From positions 7,643,122 through 7,707,121 of the forward strand of contig NC_087377.1 of assembly GCF_963675165.1 (NCBI RefSeq): 64,000 bases of DNA, written 5' to 3'. The stretch's first letter is position 1. Every line of letters starts with the position of its first letter. The notes below the pieces were generated by a model that was not told the origin of the DNA, ran no database searches, and saw nothing but the letters and a program-made list of their open reading frames with translations. Source of the DNA: Halichondria panicea. Taxonomy: Eukaryota; Porifera; Demospongiae; Suberitida; Halichondriidae. A program made the translations under genes and the position numbers. This document shows positions 35,101 to 47,131 of this stretch, piece by piece.

Positions 35101-38100
35101 TGTACATCTAAAGGAGCCAGGGAGTGCCAATCATCTTCTCCCAGTCTCTGACACGCTAAAAAAAAAGGAGCTAGAACTGGGAGTCCCAGCTAGAATTGCT
35201 AGCCTGATCTAGAATGACATGGAGGCGTGGTGAGGCGGGATCCACACTAATCGACCTAAAGACGCTCCTGTTCCAGATTTCACGAATGGCAAGGAAAGGG
35301 ATAAGCGCCTGTTCTATTAGTGATTAGAAGAAACGATAGTTAGATGCATGTGCAAATTTACCTGAATGGACGATAAAACATACACAATTAATGTAGAAGA
35401 GTACTATTAATTTTTTGTTCCTATCAAATTAAGGTATATATAGTGATGTATATAATTATTATACATAATTATATTCAAATTGGCCTTCCTCTCTTCCTAT
35501 AGTACCATACATTTATCATGTACACAGCCCAGCAGTTTACAATTGAGCCCGAGTCAGTGGTACAAGCCGAGGGATTATTGGCAGAGTTTGAGTGCCTGTC
35601 TCCTGGAGCACTAACTCATCCTTGGTTTGTGAATGGCATTGAGTCTACAAGCCCTGACTTCTCATCTGAAATCAAAGTAGCTGGAGGCACTTCAGGTCTT
35701 CCCTCAGTGTTAACTATCCCAGCTAGCTTACAGTTCAACAGCAGTGTCGTTCAGTGTGCAGCCGTTTCAGTGACTGGTGGAGTCTTATCAAGGAATGCAA
35801 CGTTGAAAGTTGGTGAGTAGTGTAATTACTTGCAGAGTGTACATCTTGACACACAGTTGCTTTCAATGAGGTCTTTTTTCTCAGAGCGTGTATCTATTGA
35901 AGTGCTGAATGATGAAACCATTACCGTCTCTGTGACCAATAACTTCACAATAAATATCCTCTCCTATCATGTGGACATCTTTCTCACTACTCTGGGCTCT
36001 AATAAGATGGTTACACTCCCTCCTCTATATGGGATTCAAAATCAAACACAGTTTAATTACGGGCAACCTGATAACCACACTGTCTGTGATATATTCACCT
36101 TCACTGTGACTCCAATTAGCGAGTCAGGAATGGAAGGAAGATCCAGTGAACCAGTAATTTACTTCTTTACAGCAATTAGAGGTTCTGTGAATGTTTTATT
36201 GAACGTTTATGCTTGACAATTACCACAGATAATAACAATGTCACTTCCCTCATCAGTCAGGGAGGAAATGTGTTGACGAAAATAGTACATCTCAGTGGTA
36301 TGGTAAGAGACGTATTGACTGTAGTAAGATACATTTATTCAGTACACCTCTATAGGTACCCAACTGTACCAACTTCACCTCCTACCAAGTGACCTCTGAC
36401 ATATTGGCACCCATCAATAAGACCATCGAAGACCCCCACATGATAAGTTTCTCTCTTCCCACTGACCAGATAATCAACATCTCTGTGACACTTACTTCGA
36501 TCACGGGTGTACGTCTCATATTCAAGGACATGCTAATCAGTAAGTCGTGTTATTCAGTAGTAAGTATTACATGCTGATTTTAACACAGGAACAACTGATG
36601 TTCAAAATTTGATTGTAGACGTTTGCCCTAAAGAAAACTGTGCAAGTATTGAGTATGTTGAAGGTACCCTCTCTCCCGGAGCTCTTCTCTGTGTGATACG
36701 TATCATTGATGGAGAGTTGGATTTTCCAAGCACAAGACTAGTGCCAATTCGACGGAATATGAGTGACAATTTTACCATCCCGGTGACTGTTAGTGGAAAT
36801 TACAGTGTGGTTGCATTTGACCTTGAGAACAACAATTTGAGTGTACCAAGAATCCCCATTTCTATAGCGGCCAACGATGAAACTATATTTTTGCTCAATA
36901 GTAAGTCGGCTATTATATGTCAGTGTTGTACATATATTTTTTTGTGTGCTGTGCCATATCCTCCCAAAAAATTGTACTCGCAGATAATTGGCATTAAAAC
37001 CGCTTGCGAGTAATTGAAAAATTTAATTTCACAACTTGAGCAAGAATTTAATTTAATTAATTTTTAAGCTAAATAGTGAAATCGCAAACAAATCAGGCTA
37101 CCTGTGAAAATATGTCACCTTAAGGTAATTATAAGTAGACAAAAGCAACCTCTCACGAGCGGACCTTCTGGATTCCGGACAGCGGACAATCTTTGTGCAA
37201 AACTTCCTCTTATAACGGACAAACAGAAAATTACACATGTATATTTTATGTCCATATGGTATTATGTTATTGCTATAAATCGTACTGCCATACTGCAAAG
37301 CATGAAAGAATTATGCTTTATATCTTTGATTTTAGCAAGTTTCTTACTTATCGTACTTTTTGAACTAGAATTAGGGTCTAATTATAATTATACATGAATA
37401 CTATCTTGATATGGCAATTTGAATGAACCTTCAAAAAGAGACTAGGACAAACACTCTGCCTCCAAAGTGTCCTTTATTCGGAGGTTCCATATAGTGCTTT
37501 CGCAGGTTGACCTCAAACCTCAAAAATTCTGTCATTTGAATTTCTATCGTCATATAATTATAACAACGCAATTTGTGAACATAATTATTTTTGCTAGATA
37601 GTACTGTGTTAATAAAGTTGTTGGGTTCCCTTTTCCTCAGAATCTTCCACTGAACCAAATTTTCCACCTAATACTAAGGACATCACTGTCACTAAACTAT
37701 CGAATGGGAGTGCTGAAGTAACCTGCACTATCACTGGCCAGAGTTGTCTAGCATTGTTTCAATCTACAAACTCTCCAACCTCTCTTGATCCAATGGTGAT
37801 GATTGGTTTTATTGAACCACCTAATGACAGAACCACTGTCACTCTTGATGCCACTTCCGATATTCATGTGGTAGTGTACACTTGGAACAGTGATTCTAGT
37901 GAGACAATCTTTGATGGGAAGGTATCCTTCATCAGTAAGCCAAGAGTTAGTTTCAGTTTCAAAATTGTATGCGTTCTGTTCTTCCTCTTGCAGGTCCTCT
38001 CCCTACACGAGTACCTGACAGTACAGAGTTTGGATCTCTGCCCATACTAATAGCAGGTGAATGATGCAATTCACGGCTGTCTGTGTATATTTTTGTCTTT

Positions 38101-38447
38101 TAAAAGGTATCATCACTGTGGCTGTGGTACTGCTTCTCCTGGTAGTCATTGTAACTATAGTAGCCGTAGTTATTGTGAAGAGAAAACGAAGCCGTTTTAC
38201 AGAATCAAATGGGAGAGTAGATTGGTCATCAACATTTGCAGGAATTGAGCAGCCCAACGAAGCTTATGCTCCAGTACTTAAGAGGAACATTGCCTATGAG
38301 CAAACAAAGAAACCATGGGGACAGAGGATCGATGACTCACAAGCCCCGGCAACAACAGAGGGAGAGTATGCCAGCATTGAGCCAGTTCATGTGTACGAAG
38401 ATGTGTTGCCTCAGAGAAAAGCAAGTCGTATTAACATTAACTTATAG
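32139..38447 (+). CDS. B6: intact Ig/FN3-like receptor with ITAM-like tail
   Basis: Exons: 32139-32202, 35528-35812, 35885-36181, 36229-36302, 36356-36539, 36589-36900, 37641-37934, 37994-38056, 38107-38447. They join to 637 residues with no lesion, which makes B6 the best type-B model. Signal peptide 1-21; Ig 22-116 (FECLSPGALTHPWFV, VQCAAV); first FN3-like 117-215; second 216-301; unknown domain 1 at 302-405 (EGTLSPGALLC, VPIRRNMS); unknown domain 2 at 406-503 (VTCTITGQSC, VVVYTWNSD); short Pro-rich stalk; helix IITVAVVLLLLVVIVTIVAV; then RKRSR and the tail with YAPV, YEQT, YASI-x5-YEDV. Unlike all its relatives, the membrane helix and tail are in one exon: the intron between them is gone and its place is taken by FTESNG. 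Intron 1 (3.3 kb) and the intron 36901-37640 are swollen by repeats. The ligand and signalling partners are unknown. Confidence 0.85.
32401..32641. repeat. MITE, TACCGTATAGCGGGAAA family
   Basis: TACTGTATAGCGGGAAATTT at the left and AAATTTCCCCGCTATA at the right. It lies in B6 intron 1. A CCACA-type microsatellite follows at 32676-32715. Confidence 0.75.
33116..33897. mobile_element. Inverted-repeat element in B6 intron 1
   Basis: AGAGATACAAAAGAAAGGGG (33120-33139) is matched by CCCCTTTCTTTTGTATCTCT near 33861-33880, and the GATTGGAAACGA / TCGTTTCCAATC block is part of the same pair. No transposase. Related GATTGGAAACG ends occur at about 24730, 40140 and 40600. Confidence 0.65.
34554..34643. 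repeat. Poly-A run and AGT/AGC microsatellite
   Basis: A run of about 20 A (34554-34573) is followed by repeated AGTAGTAGT/AGCAGT (34596-34643). It lies in B6 intron 1. A poly-A followed by trinucleotides may mark the end of an old retroposed sequence, but no body is recognised. Confidence 0.6.
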
Positions 38448-38525
38448 TTTTGTACCAGATTTTACCCCTTATAACTATTAATTAACTTATAATTTTGTCC
38501 CACACAGTTGTGTAATTGTACAATG

Positions 38526-38716
38526 TCAAGGGGATATGAAGAGAAGAGGGCATGCAAATCACTATTATAGTCTAACGTGCGAGCAAGAACTGGATTCAAT
38601 CTATCTGCACATGTACTTTACACAAAATCAAATAGATATTACTGTACTTTTCCAGTAAATTCCACCGCCCACAACAGTTTTTGCTCGCAAGCCCTCTTCT
38701 CTTCATACGCCCTTGA
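38526..38716. repeat. MITE, TCAAGGGCGTATGAAGAGAAG family
   Basis: The left end TCAAGGGGATATGAAGAGAA is complementary to the right end TTCTCTTCATACGCCCTTGA. A second copy is at 41396-41630. Confidence 0.8.
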
Positions 38717-39299
38717 CAATGTACGATTCTATCAATTTTGTACGCCAAACTATTTCTTTTTCTATTTGTCCGCCACTGGCTATAAGACAGTATATATAGT
38801 TAGATGATCACTGGACTGGACTACACTGCATGGACTCACCTTTGACCTTATGTAAATAAGAAAATGATTATGTACTTGGAGATGGAAGCATTAGATGGTA
38901 TTTAGCAAAGTAGTGCTGGAAAATCTACCTTTAGTTAGTACATCAGTCATGCATACGGTCTGTTTGAAAATTAATGGTTGCACAAAAATTAATGGATCAT
39001 TCGTACAAGAATTTGCACCAACAAAAATTACCCGCTATATAATTATACTGTATAATAATTATAATTATAATAGACCACTCTTAAAATCTAAGACTTATTT
39101 TTAGACTTGAACTTTTGGCATCGATCGTTTTTAACAATAATCATGGTTGATCATTACCCACTATTCGCATGCAGCAAAATTCATCACAATAATTATAATC
39201 AATGTGTGTATAAAAGCTAGCTATTAGTAGTTTTATGTTATGTAGCTTTGGCACCTCCACCGAGGCATCAGCACCTGCGGTGCTTTCATTATTATAATT

Positions 39300-39760
39300 A
39301 TGGAATGGCATGAAAATGGCATACATAAATGAATATTGTTCGTTGTTAACATTATTGTCTCAAACGCTTAAATTATAGTCAAACACTTAATACTACCGAA
39401 GACAACTTATGGAGCACCTCGCCACCTGCATGCATGAATACAGCAAACAATGTATTATAATTCTGTACACTTAATACTTTGACATTCATTATAATTCTGT
39501 ACACTTACTGCTTGACATTCATTATACCTCGGTGTGCATGTAACTTCCAGTATATCATACAGTCATGCAATGGTAAATTTAGCACACATGTTGTATAAAT
39601 TATAGTTAGAAACATATAGTACTAATTGACTTCAAGTAGTATAATTTATACACGTATATACCGTATACCGTGTTGTTTTCAAGAGTCCTCCACAAACATT
39701 GCTAACAGCGGATGCAACGTGCATTGACATAAGGTATAGCGTGAAATTTATGTTTTATAT
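39300..39760 (-). repeat. Inverted copy of the A8 3' flank
   Basis: The reverse complement matches about 59950-60300. Shared blocks include GTTTGTGGAGGACTCTTGAAAA-like sequence, TATAAATTATACTACTTGAA, the GCATGCAGGTGGCGAGGTGC-like block and AAATGGCAT. Together with 40890-41290 it shows that the segment after B7 is an inverted duplicate of the DNA at the end of A8. Confidence 0.75.
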
Positions 39761-40889
39761 ATAGGTAATTCTATTGAAAGTTAAGTGCCTTGAAAATTTC
39801 GTGCATAAGAAGAGAAGAGTATCAAACTACTGATTCTTGCCCAAGGTTGGCTTGCTTATGCTTCGCAGCAGCTTCTTTGTATGAAGCGTTTACCATTAGT
39901 AATGCATGCATAATGGTTATCCAAATGCGTTGAGCAAAGTGCAGTTCTTTGCTGCCTCCAAGTTCATCACCTGACTGGACTTCTGCAATCTGATTGGTCA
40001 AGACGGAATTCCGTCTTGGCACATAAAACGATGACAAGAGTGCTCAGACGGTGTTCCAAAGGAACGGCGGCTGATTCATGAGACTAACCTGTACCATGGA
40101 TATCTGCGTGTGTACTGTTATTGTACCATAGATAGAGTAGAAGGGGATTGGTAACGGAAGTGGTTCACGTGATGTTTTACAATGAAGTCTATGTAGAGTT
40201 CAGAAACAATCCGTGTTTCAACTGAGTCTATGCATGCGTCTCAAAGACCCCTCTAGCACTTAAACAAATGCCCCCTGATGGTGAGTATCATTTGGAAACG
40301 AAGAAAATACAATCTTGATTGTCATGAAGTAGCTAGTCTAACACAGAGCGATTTTTCATGCTTGTGTCAGTTTAGCTACTACGATATAGCTAAGGTTGTG
40401 TCACTAAGTAGTGTGCTGTGTCCCAAATGGCCACAAGTATTTAATGAAGTTGATGTTTAGAAGCAAAACTGCTCGTGGACTTTTTACAGACAGCAAAAAC
40501 AATTCTCATGAATTATTATTCATGTTTAGACCCCACGTTGGAAATAAGCCTCGATTAAAACCGCGGGGAAACACGGATGGTACTTCGAGGGTACCTCGTT
40601 TCCAATCCCTCTCTACTCAATCTATGATTGTACTACCTCGTGCAGTTGTACATGTATGTATTCCCTCGAGGAATACATAGAACTGCCCTCGGCAGTACAA
40701 ATCCAATACACCCTTGATATCCATGGTACAACTATTACATGTATAGCCTGTTATTGAGACAATAATTATATCTGTATGTGTTTTGCCAATCATAATTTCC
40801 TAGAGTAATAAGTTCAATATGAAAGCACCGCGGGTGCTGATACCTCAGTGGAGGTGCCAAAGCTACATAACATAAAGCTACTAATAGCA

Positions 40890-41290
40890 GGGCATAACAC
40901 GTACATGTGTAAGTTATTGAGATATCTAGCCTCTCATGATGAAATGGAAAGTAGTCCAACTAGTTACGAAAACTACCAACAAAGATTTTGAAGTTACACT
41001 ACATATGTACACACATGCAACTGTCAACAGACTCCACTTGGGGAATTAGCTGACACGTATACAGTGACACATATAAATGTATGTACTTCAAACAAACTAC
41101 TATAAAGTAAGCACTATCCCTAAAATTTACTCCCACAGTGACATAATTATAGTAGTGCACATAATTTTATACTACTTGACACCTTTGCCAAAATGTCTGC
41201 ATGAAGAATTGAACAGGTTATAGAGGTTATCATTCAGGGGCTCCACTGTATACTGTCCCACAAATAAGTTTGTTTCAGAGTATTCACACT
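40890..41290 (-). repeat. Inverted copy of an A8 intron
   Basis: The reverse complement matches A8 intron 57340-57660. Shared blocks are GGACTACTTTC..CATCATGAGAGG, CAATAACTT..ACATGT..GTTATGCC, GGCAAAGGTGTCAAGTAGTA-like sequence and CATAACCTGTTCAATT. The match stops at GTTATGCC, just before where A8 has its next exon (57669). In this copy that exon is replaced by a repeat. Confidence 0.75.
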
Positions 41291-42129
41291 ATATAGTAGC
41301 TAACAGATAACACAAGTTTACAACGTACCTATCACCCCTGAGTAGTATTTGTACCATTGTGAATTCATGGTAATTACTGCTCAGTCATAATTATACCAAG
41401 GGCGTATGAAGAGAAGAGGGCATGCAACTCACAATGTATACTGTGTATGCGTCATATTATTGATGAGTCAGCAGGATATACTATATTTAGTCATGATTTA
41501 GCCAACCGTCCACTAGGGAATAAAGGCTAGCCAGAGTATAAAGTGCACATGCAATACATTCTTTAGACATAAACCTCCGCCCATTTGATAGATTGTAGTT
41601 GCATGCCCTCTTCTCTTCATACGCCCTTGATTATATCTAAAGACACACAAATTATATAGCCAGCCGGTAAAATAGTTCAAGTGATACATGTATGTACCGT
41701 ATACTGTTACTATAGAATGTTTTTTGAGCATCAAACATGAAAAACTTTGCAAGGGTTTATCAATAAAATCGCACACCTAAAATTAGTATGGTAAATTAAT
41801 ACACATAATCCTTGCCAGAGCACAATAGGGTCAATTTTTCCTGATTTGGCTCATTTGTAAAGGTTATTCACCAGCAAACTAGAGCACTAAAGTGCAAACC
41901 CTCGGCTGGTGACATGATTACAAAGAAACCAGAAGTTAAGAACTAGGTAGTTACTGAGCTGTCTAGCCCAGCAACTCAGAACTAAACCAGAGCGAGACAT
42001 GCTGAAACATTTGAGAACAGAGTTTTATGGTACATAGATATATGCACCGTGGACTAGGATCACAGTAAAGAAGCCTGGAGTCTCAGAGAAGTATGGCTCC
42101 TGGAGTAGGATTCCAGAGTCTCAGTCAGC

Positions 42130-42352
42130 TACCGTATTACTAGAATGTTTTGCGAGAATCAAACATTTGCGAATTTTGCGAGGGTTGATCAATATTGTCG
42201 CAACAATAAAATCCGCAAAACCTATTTTATTACTAGTAAATACACACGATCCTTGCCAGAACGCAATAGTTAGATCGCAAAGGGTCAAATTTTCTGCTGA
42301 TTTGGCTCATTCGCAAAGGTTTTTCACCTGCAAAATATTCTAGTAATATGGT
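42130..42352. repeat. MITE, ACCGTATTACTAGAATGTTT family
   Basis: The ends ACCGTATTACTAGAATGTTT and ATATTCTAGTAATATGGT are inverted repeats, with CACACGATCCTTGCCAGA in the core. Decayed or partial relatives: 7318-7465, 18119-18290, 41697-41884, 62591-62680. Confidence 0.8.
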
Positions 42353-42919
42353 ATTACAGAGACAACATCCAGTCACAATTCTAGCTTTCTATTGTAGTGA
42401 ACCTTTTCCATTGTTCCTGGTACGGGATCACTTCATCTGCAAGTAATAAAGGCCATAGTGTAGCTAGCTCAACGTGCAAGTTCAAGCTTTTATTCGACAA
42501 TGAAGCTTTAACATCAAAATCTGCCACTATTAAAAACTAATAACTTGTTATGTGAAGGCTATCCACGCTGTAAACGCAGCGCTATGATATCCAGGTGAGT
42601 AGATTCAGAATACACAAACAAACCAACAGACTACTATACCTGTGGCCGCCCACGCGCGCCTCGGGTAAATATTCTAGTAATACGTTCAGTAGTGCGAAAT
42701 TGATGGGCTTAATTTCTCCACGAAAATTAGGTCCATGAAATGCTTAGAGCTAACATAAGACGCAACTTCATTAAATGACGTTGCGTCTTATTTTAGCTAT
42801 TTGGTCAAATTTTGACCAAATAGCGCAAAATTTCGCGCTATTGTTAAAACCATGGCACCACTTTTGTTGTAGAGCTGCTTTTCAACCATTTAAGCTACTA
42901 TGTGGTGAACGTAATCGAA

Positions 42920-45900
42920 TCATGAGATCAATACATTCCATACATTACCTAATTCATGAATGTAGCTGGAATGCAACACCTTGTTGCCTCGTTTGCCTTT
43001 CTTCACTCGATACAGAATAACAATAACGATGACAATTATCGCAATGACCAGAATCAGAGTAACAACAATGACTGCAGAGAGAGAGGTCACGACTATTAAT
43101 GCTAGCATGTAAAATAGGCAATGGAACGCAATCATATACCACACGTACTTGCTTACCTATTATTATTACTATGGGCGGTGGAGGTTGAGGTGAAGACAAT
43201 GATGGAGATTCCGTACTGTCAGGAGGTGATTGTGTACGGGGAGGACCTGCAACATTAAGAATAGAGCACATTATAATTCTGAAACGGAAACTAACTCTTG
43301 GCTTACTGGTTCGTAGCTCCAATTGATCAATGAAGGATACCTTCCCATCAAAGATGGTCTCACCAGAATCACTGTTCCAAGTGTACACTACCACATAAAC
43401 ATCAGAAGTGGCATCAAGAGAGACAACAGTTCTGTCATTAGGTGGTTCAATAAAACCAACCACCACCATCAAATCAAGAGAGGTTTTAGATTGAAACAAT
43501 GCTAGACAACTCTGGCCAGAGGTAGTGCAGGTTACTTCAGCACTTCCATTTGATAGTTTAGTGACAGTGATGCCCTCAGAATTAGGTGGAGAACTTGGTT
43601 CAGTGGAAGATTCTGAGGAAATGGGAACCCAACAACAAGTAAAATAGTTCGAGCTCGATCATACGGTCAAGGTGTGTGCACACGAGATCAACTTTCATGA
43701 GATCAACTCCCAAATTTCAGTGTAACGTACCCTATATTTAATATAACAAACACGTTCAGAGGAAATTTCAGGCCATTATACAAAGGCAGCCTTTGTGTTG
43801 AGGGATTGCTTTTGTACTAACGATCACTTTTTTCATTATTAAAATATCGTTGTTAGTTCTTGGCTGATGTGATTGAAAGTGAATGATCCAAGTTAATTTG
43901 TACTACATGTAAGTGCATGAAATAGTCCACTAGCTCGTCAATGTCAAGCCAGGCTATTAACAAATGTCAATGGACAAAATGCCACAGATACCATAAAAAT
44001 ATACGTCTCTTATTTTCGTGTAGATACACCCCTCGAAGTCTTTCCTATAGCTCTTCAACTGTTCCTGAATTCTTGATGATTGAGCCATTGAGAATGAGTG
44101 TGCATTGTGCTAAATCTATAGGGGTTTGTTACTCAATACCTGTCAACCTTTGGCATGGGCGCATAGCTAAGAAAGTGAGGCCAACACCTTTAAAAAGTTA
44201 ATTTCTGGATAACAAGATTAGAGTTGATTTGAGTTGATTTCAGGAGTTGAGTTGATCTTATGAAAAGTTGATTCTGTGAGAGTTGATCTATTGACAGTCG
44301 ACCTCATGCAAAGTTGCTCTGGTAGGAATTATCTCTTTGGAGTTGATCTCATGAAAGCTGATCTCGTGTGAGGCAATCTATAAAACGCACACCACAAACG
44401 AATGTACATGTACATGTACAAGACTGAGAGCCGACTCACCATTGCTCAAAACCGTAGTTTCATCGTCGGCCACTATAGAAATGGGCATTCTTGGTACACT
44501 CATATTGTTGTTCTCAAGGTCAAATGCAACCACACTGTACTTTCCACTAACAGCCACCGGGATGGTAAAATTGTCACTCATGTGCCGTCGAATTGGCACT
44601 AGCCTTGTGCTTTGAAAATCCAACTCTCCATCAATGATACGTATCACACAGAGAAGAGCTCCGGGAGAGAGGGTACTTTCAACATATTCAATACTCGCAC
44701 AGTTTTCTTGAGGGCAAACGTGCACAATCAAGTTTTGAACATCAGTTGTTCCTGTGGAAATCATTGTAAATCAAATCAGCATTGTAAAGCCCCGTTTACA
44801 CAAGGCCTTTAATCTTGGTTGGAATCCAGATTAAACCTATCCGCGTTTGTGTAAACAGGCTCCGGATTAGCCAACCTACCTCTAAAGCAGAGGAGGTACC
44901 ACACTTTCTTGGCTTCATGTATTGCTCAAGGTCTCTATGGCTAGCTACGTATATTGTTTCTCCAGCTGAGGTCCTCGTCAATATATTTATGAAGGGTGCA
45001 GCTAGTGCTCTCACCTCTTGTAGCAAGCATATCTCGTAACTGAATAGGGGTTCACTGGTGTTCAGCAAAGGAAACAGTTTGATCTAGGTCTAATCTATAT
45101 ACTACCCTTGACTTTGAAAAGCCTCAGTCACAGAATAATGAAAGCACCGCGGGTGCTGATGCCTTGGTGGAGGTGCCAAAGCTACATAACATAAAACTAC
45201 TAATAGCTAGCTTTTATACACACATTGTTATTGCTGCATGCCAAATATAAATCTAGTGGGTAATGATCAACCATGATTGTTGTTAAAAACGATCGATGCC
45301 AAAAGTTCAAGTCTAAAATTAATGGCTGCAAGTCAGCAGAGCCTTGCAGCTCTCTGCTCACTCTTGCAGCTACCAATAGCTAGCGTTCTAGTACAGAGCT
45401 AACTACTAAGTTGAGTAGTAACACTCGGTGAGCAAGTTTTGCTACGGACTCTTCTGAAAAGGCTGCAATGGCATTCCAAGTAAGCAAAACTAGGCATAAC
45501 TCGAGAACGAAGCATTATTTTGCAAATCCACGAATTAAAATCCAAGTAAACATGACTAGAAGCCTATAGAAACTCTTACTTGCACTTGATTCATCCTTGA
45601 GCAGCTGTAGCAGTCTACATAGACACACACACAAACACACTACCGTATACCTCGCTTGCGCATGCGCACCGAGGCATAATTAACGAGTTATTATGAAGAA
45701 CACACTAAAACTAAGATTGGAATACAATTAAAAGAGATATCACGAGATGTTGTCGTACCGCTTAGCTGTGAGTAAACACAAAGGGCTAATTCTGAGGTGT
45801 TGTTTATGTTTTTGCGCAAATGCAAGTAGTGGTCGTTTTACTATTTTACTATGCCCACTATACTCAGACAAATCAGACCCGGATTTGACCCAGATTAGGC

Positions 45901-47131
45901 GTCGTGTAAACAGGGCTTTATACTACTACCAGGAGTGCTACTGAATAACATGACTTACTGATTAGCATGTCCTTGAATATGAGGCGCACACCCGTGATCG
46001 AAGTAAGCGTCACAGAGATGTTGATTATCTGGTCAGTGGGAAGAGAGAAATTTATCATTTGGGGGTCTTCAATGGTCTTATTGATGGGTACCAATATGTC
46101 AGTGGTAACTTGGTAAGAGGTGAAGTTGGTACAGTTTGGTACCTGAGAGGTGAGCTGAATAAGTGTGTCTTACAGTCAATACGTTTCTTACCATACCACC
46201 GAGATGTACTATTTTCTTCAACACATTACCTCCCTGACTGATGAGAGGAATGACATTACTATCTGTGGTTTTTTTGTCAAGCATAATTATATAAACACAT
46301 TAAAGATAATATTCACAGTACCTGTTACTTGTGTAAAGAACCCAGTGACTGGTTCACTCTGATTTCCTTCCATTCCTGACTCAGAAGTAATCGGAGTCAC
46401 AGTGAAGGTGAATGTATCACAGACAGTGTGGTTCTTAAGTTGTTGATAATTAAACTGCACTTGATTTTGAATCCCATTTAGAGGAGGAAGTGCAACCATC
46501 TCATTGGTGACCAGAGGCACCAGGGAGATGTCCACACGATAGGCGAGGTTATTCATAGTGAAATTATTCATTACGGAGACAGTAATTTTGGTTTCACCAT
46601 TCAACACCACAAGAATTACACGCTCTGAGAAAATAAGCACAGCAACTCAAGGTATACTTTCTACAATACACCACTCACCAACTGTCAATATTGCAATCCT
46701 TGAGAACAACACTGCACCACTCAGTGAAAATGCTGCACACTGAATGACACTGTTGTTGAACTGTGAGCTAGCTGGGATGGTCAGCACTGAGGGACGACCT
46801 GAAGTACCTCCAGCTACTTTGATTTCAGATGAAAAGTCAGGGCTTACAGACGGTGTGCCGTCCACGAACCAAGGATAACCTGATGCTCCAGGAGACAGGC
46901 ACTCAAACTTTGCCAATAATCCCTCGGCTTGTATCACTGACTCGGGCTCAATTGTAAACTTTTGGGCTGTATTATTATGACGTACATGGCGGCGGTTTGT
47001 CATTGCATGTAAAATATTTATAGTGACACATGTATATGTATCATACCTTCAATAACTGTGATTGTAAGAAATAGCCCAACTACAATGCACAAGGCAGTTG
47101 TCTGACTTGCTATAGCTGCCACCAACTCCAT
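42920..47131 (-). CDS. B7: Ig/FN3-like receptor with short tail
   Basis: Minus-strand exons from 5' to 3': 47131-47047 (signal, TTALCIVVGLFLTITVI), 46966-46679 (Ig, FECLSPGA ... PWFV ... IQCAAF), 46624-46322 (first FN3-like), 46262-46192 and 46142-45959 (second), 44751-44440 and 43612-43307 (two unknown domains), 43246-43157 (Pro-rich stalk), 43101-42920 (membrane helix and end). They join to 606 residues. The signal peptide differs from the B1/B3/B6 type. The helix VIVVTLILVIAIIVIVIVIL and KKGKRGNKVLHSS resemble A8, not the other B genes. In A8 the next bases are the donor GTACAA; here they are CTACAT, so the donor is lost and translation runs on through YIHELGNVWNVLIS to a stop. The tail has no ITAM-like pair. 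A 1.1-kb element sits in the intron 45958-44752. It is divergent to A8, with about 4.5 kb between start codons. Confidence 0.8.
43675..44370. repeat. Degenerate GAGTTGATCTCATGAAA repeats in a B7 intron
   Basis: About eight imperfect copies of a 16-18 bp unit (GAGTTGATCTCATGAAA) lie at 44220-44370. An inverted copy pair lies at 43681-43712, so the intron insert has inverted ends. No coding content. Confidence 0.6.
44785..45920. mobile_element. Inverted-repeat element in a B7 intron
   Basis: The left end TAAAGCCCCGTTTACACAAG is complementary to the right end CGTGTAAACAGGGCTTTA, with CCGGATTAG / GATTTGACCCAGATTAG sub-ends. It also contains a nested copy of the CACCGCGGGTGCTGATGCC repeat (45135-45320). 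No transposase is seen. Confidence 0.75.

Larger units (their letters stand above)
38448..42919. other. Region between the 3' ends of B6 and B7: repeats only
   Basis: No receptor exon is seen. It holds two copies of the TCAAGGGCGTATG MITE (38526-38716, 41396-41630) and an element with TAGATTGAGTAGAGAGGG-type ends (about 40125-40628). A sequence with CACCGCGGGTGCTGATACC (40815-40890, also 39080-39310 and 45135-45320) is present, as are two inverted copies of A8 introns and 3' flank (39300-39760, 40890-41290) and the TACTAGAATG MITE (42130-42352, with a relative at 41697-41884). The stretch 42380-42665 has an inverted relative at 48027-48330. A 71-codon frame on the minus strand (40037-39822) looks possibly coding (SGDELGGSKELHF) but has no partner exons. 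Confidence 0.6.

Noticed and set aside
39822-40037. 71-codon minus-strand frame (SGDELGGSKELHF)
   Set aside because: It looks more protein-like than most, and lies where B7 tail exons might be sought, but it matches no receptor exon and has no clear splice sites. Left as an unexplained frame.
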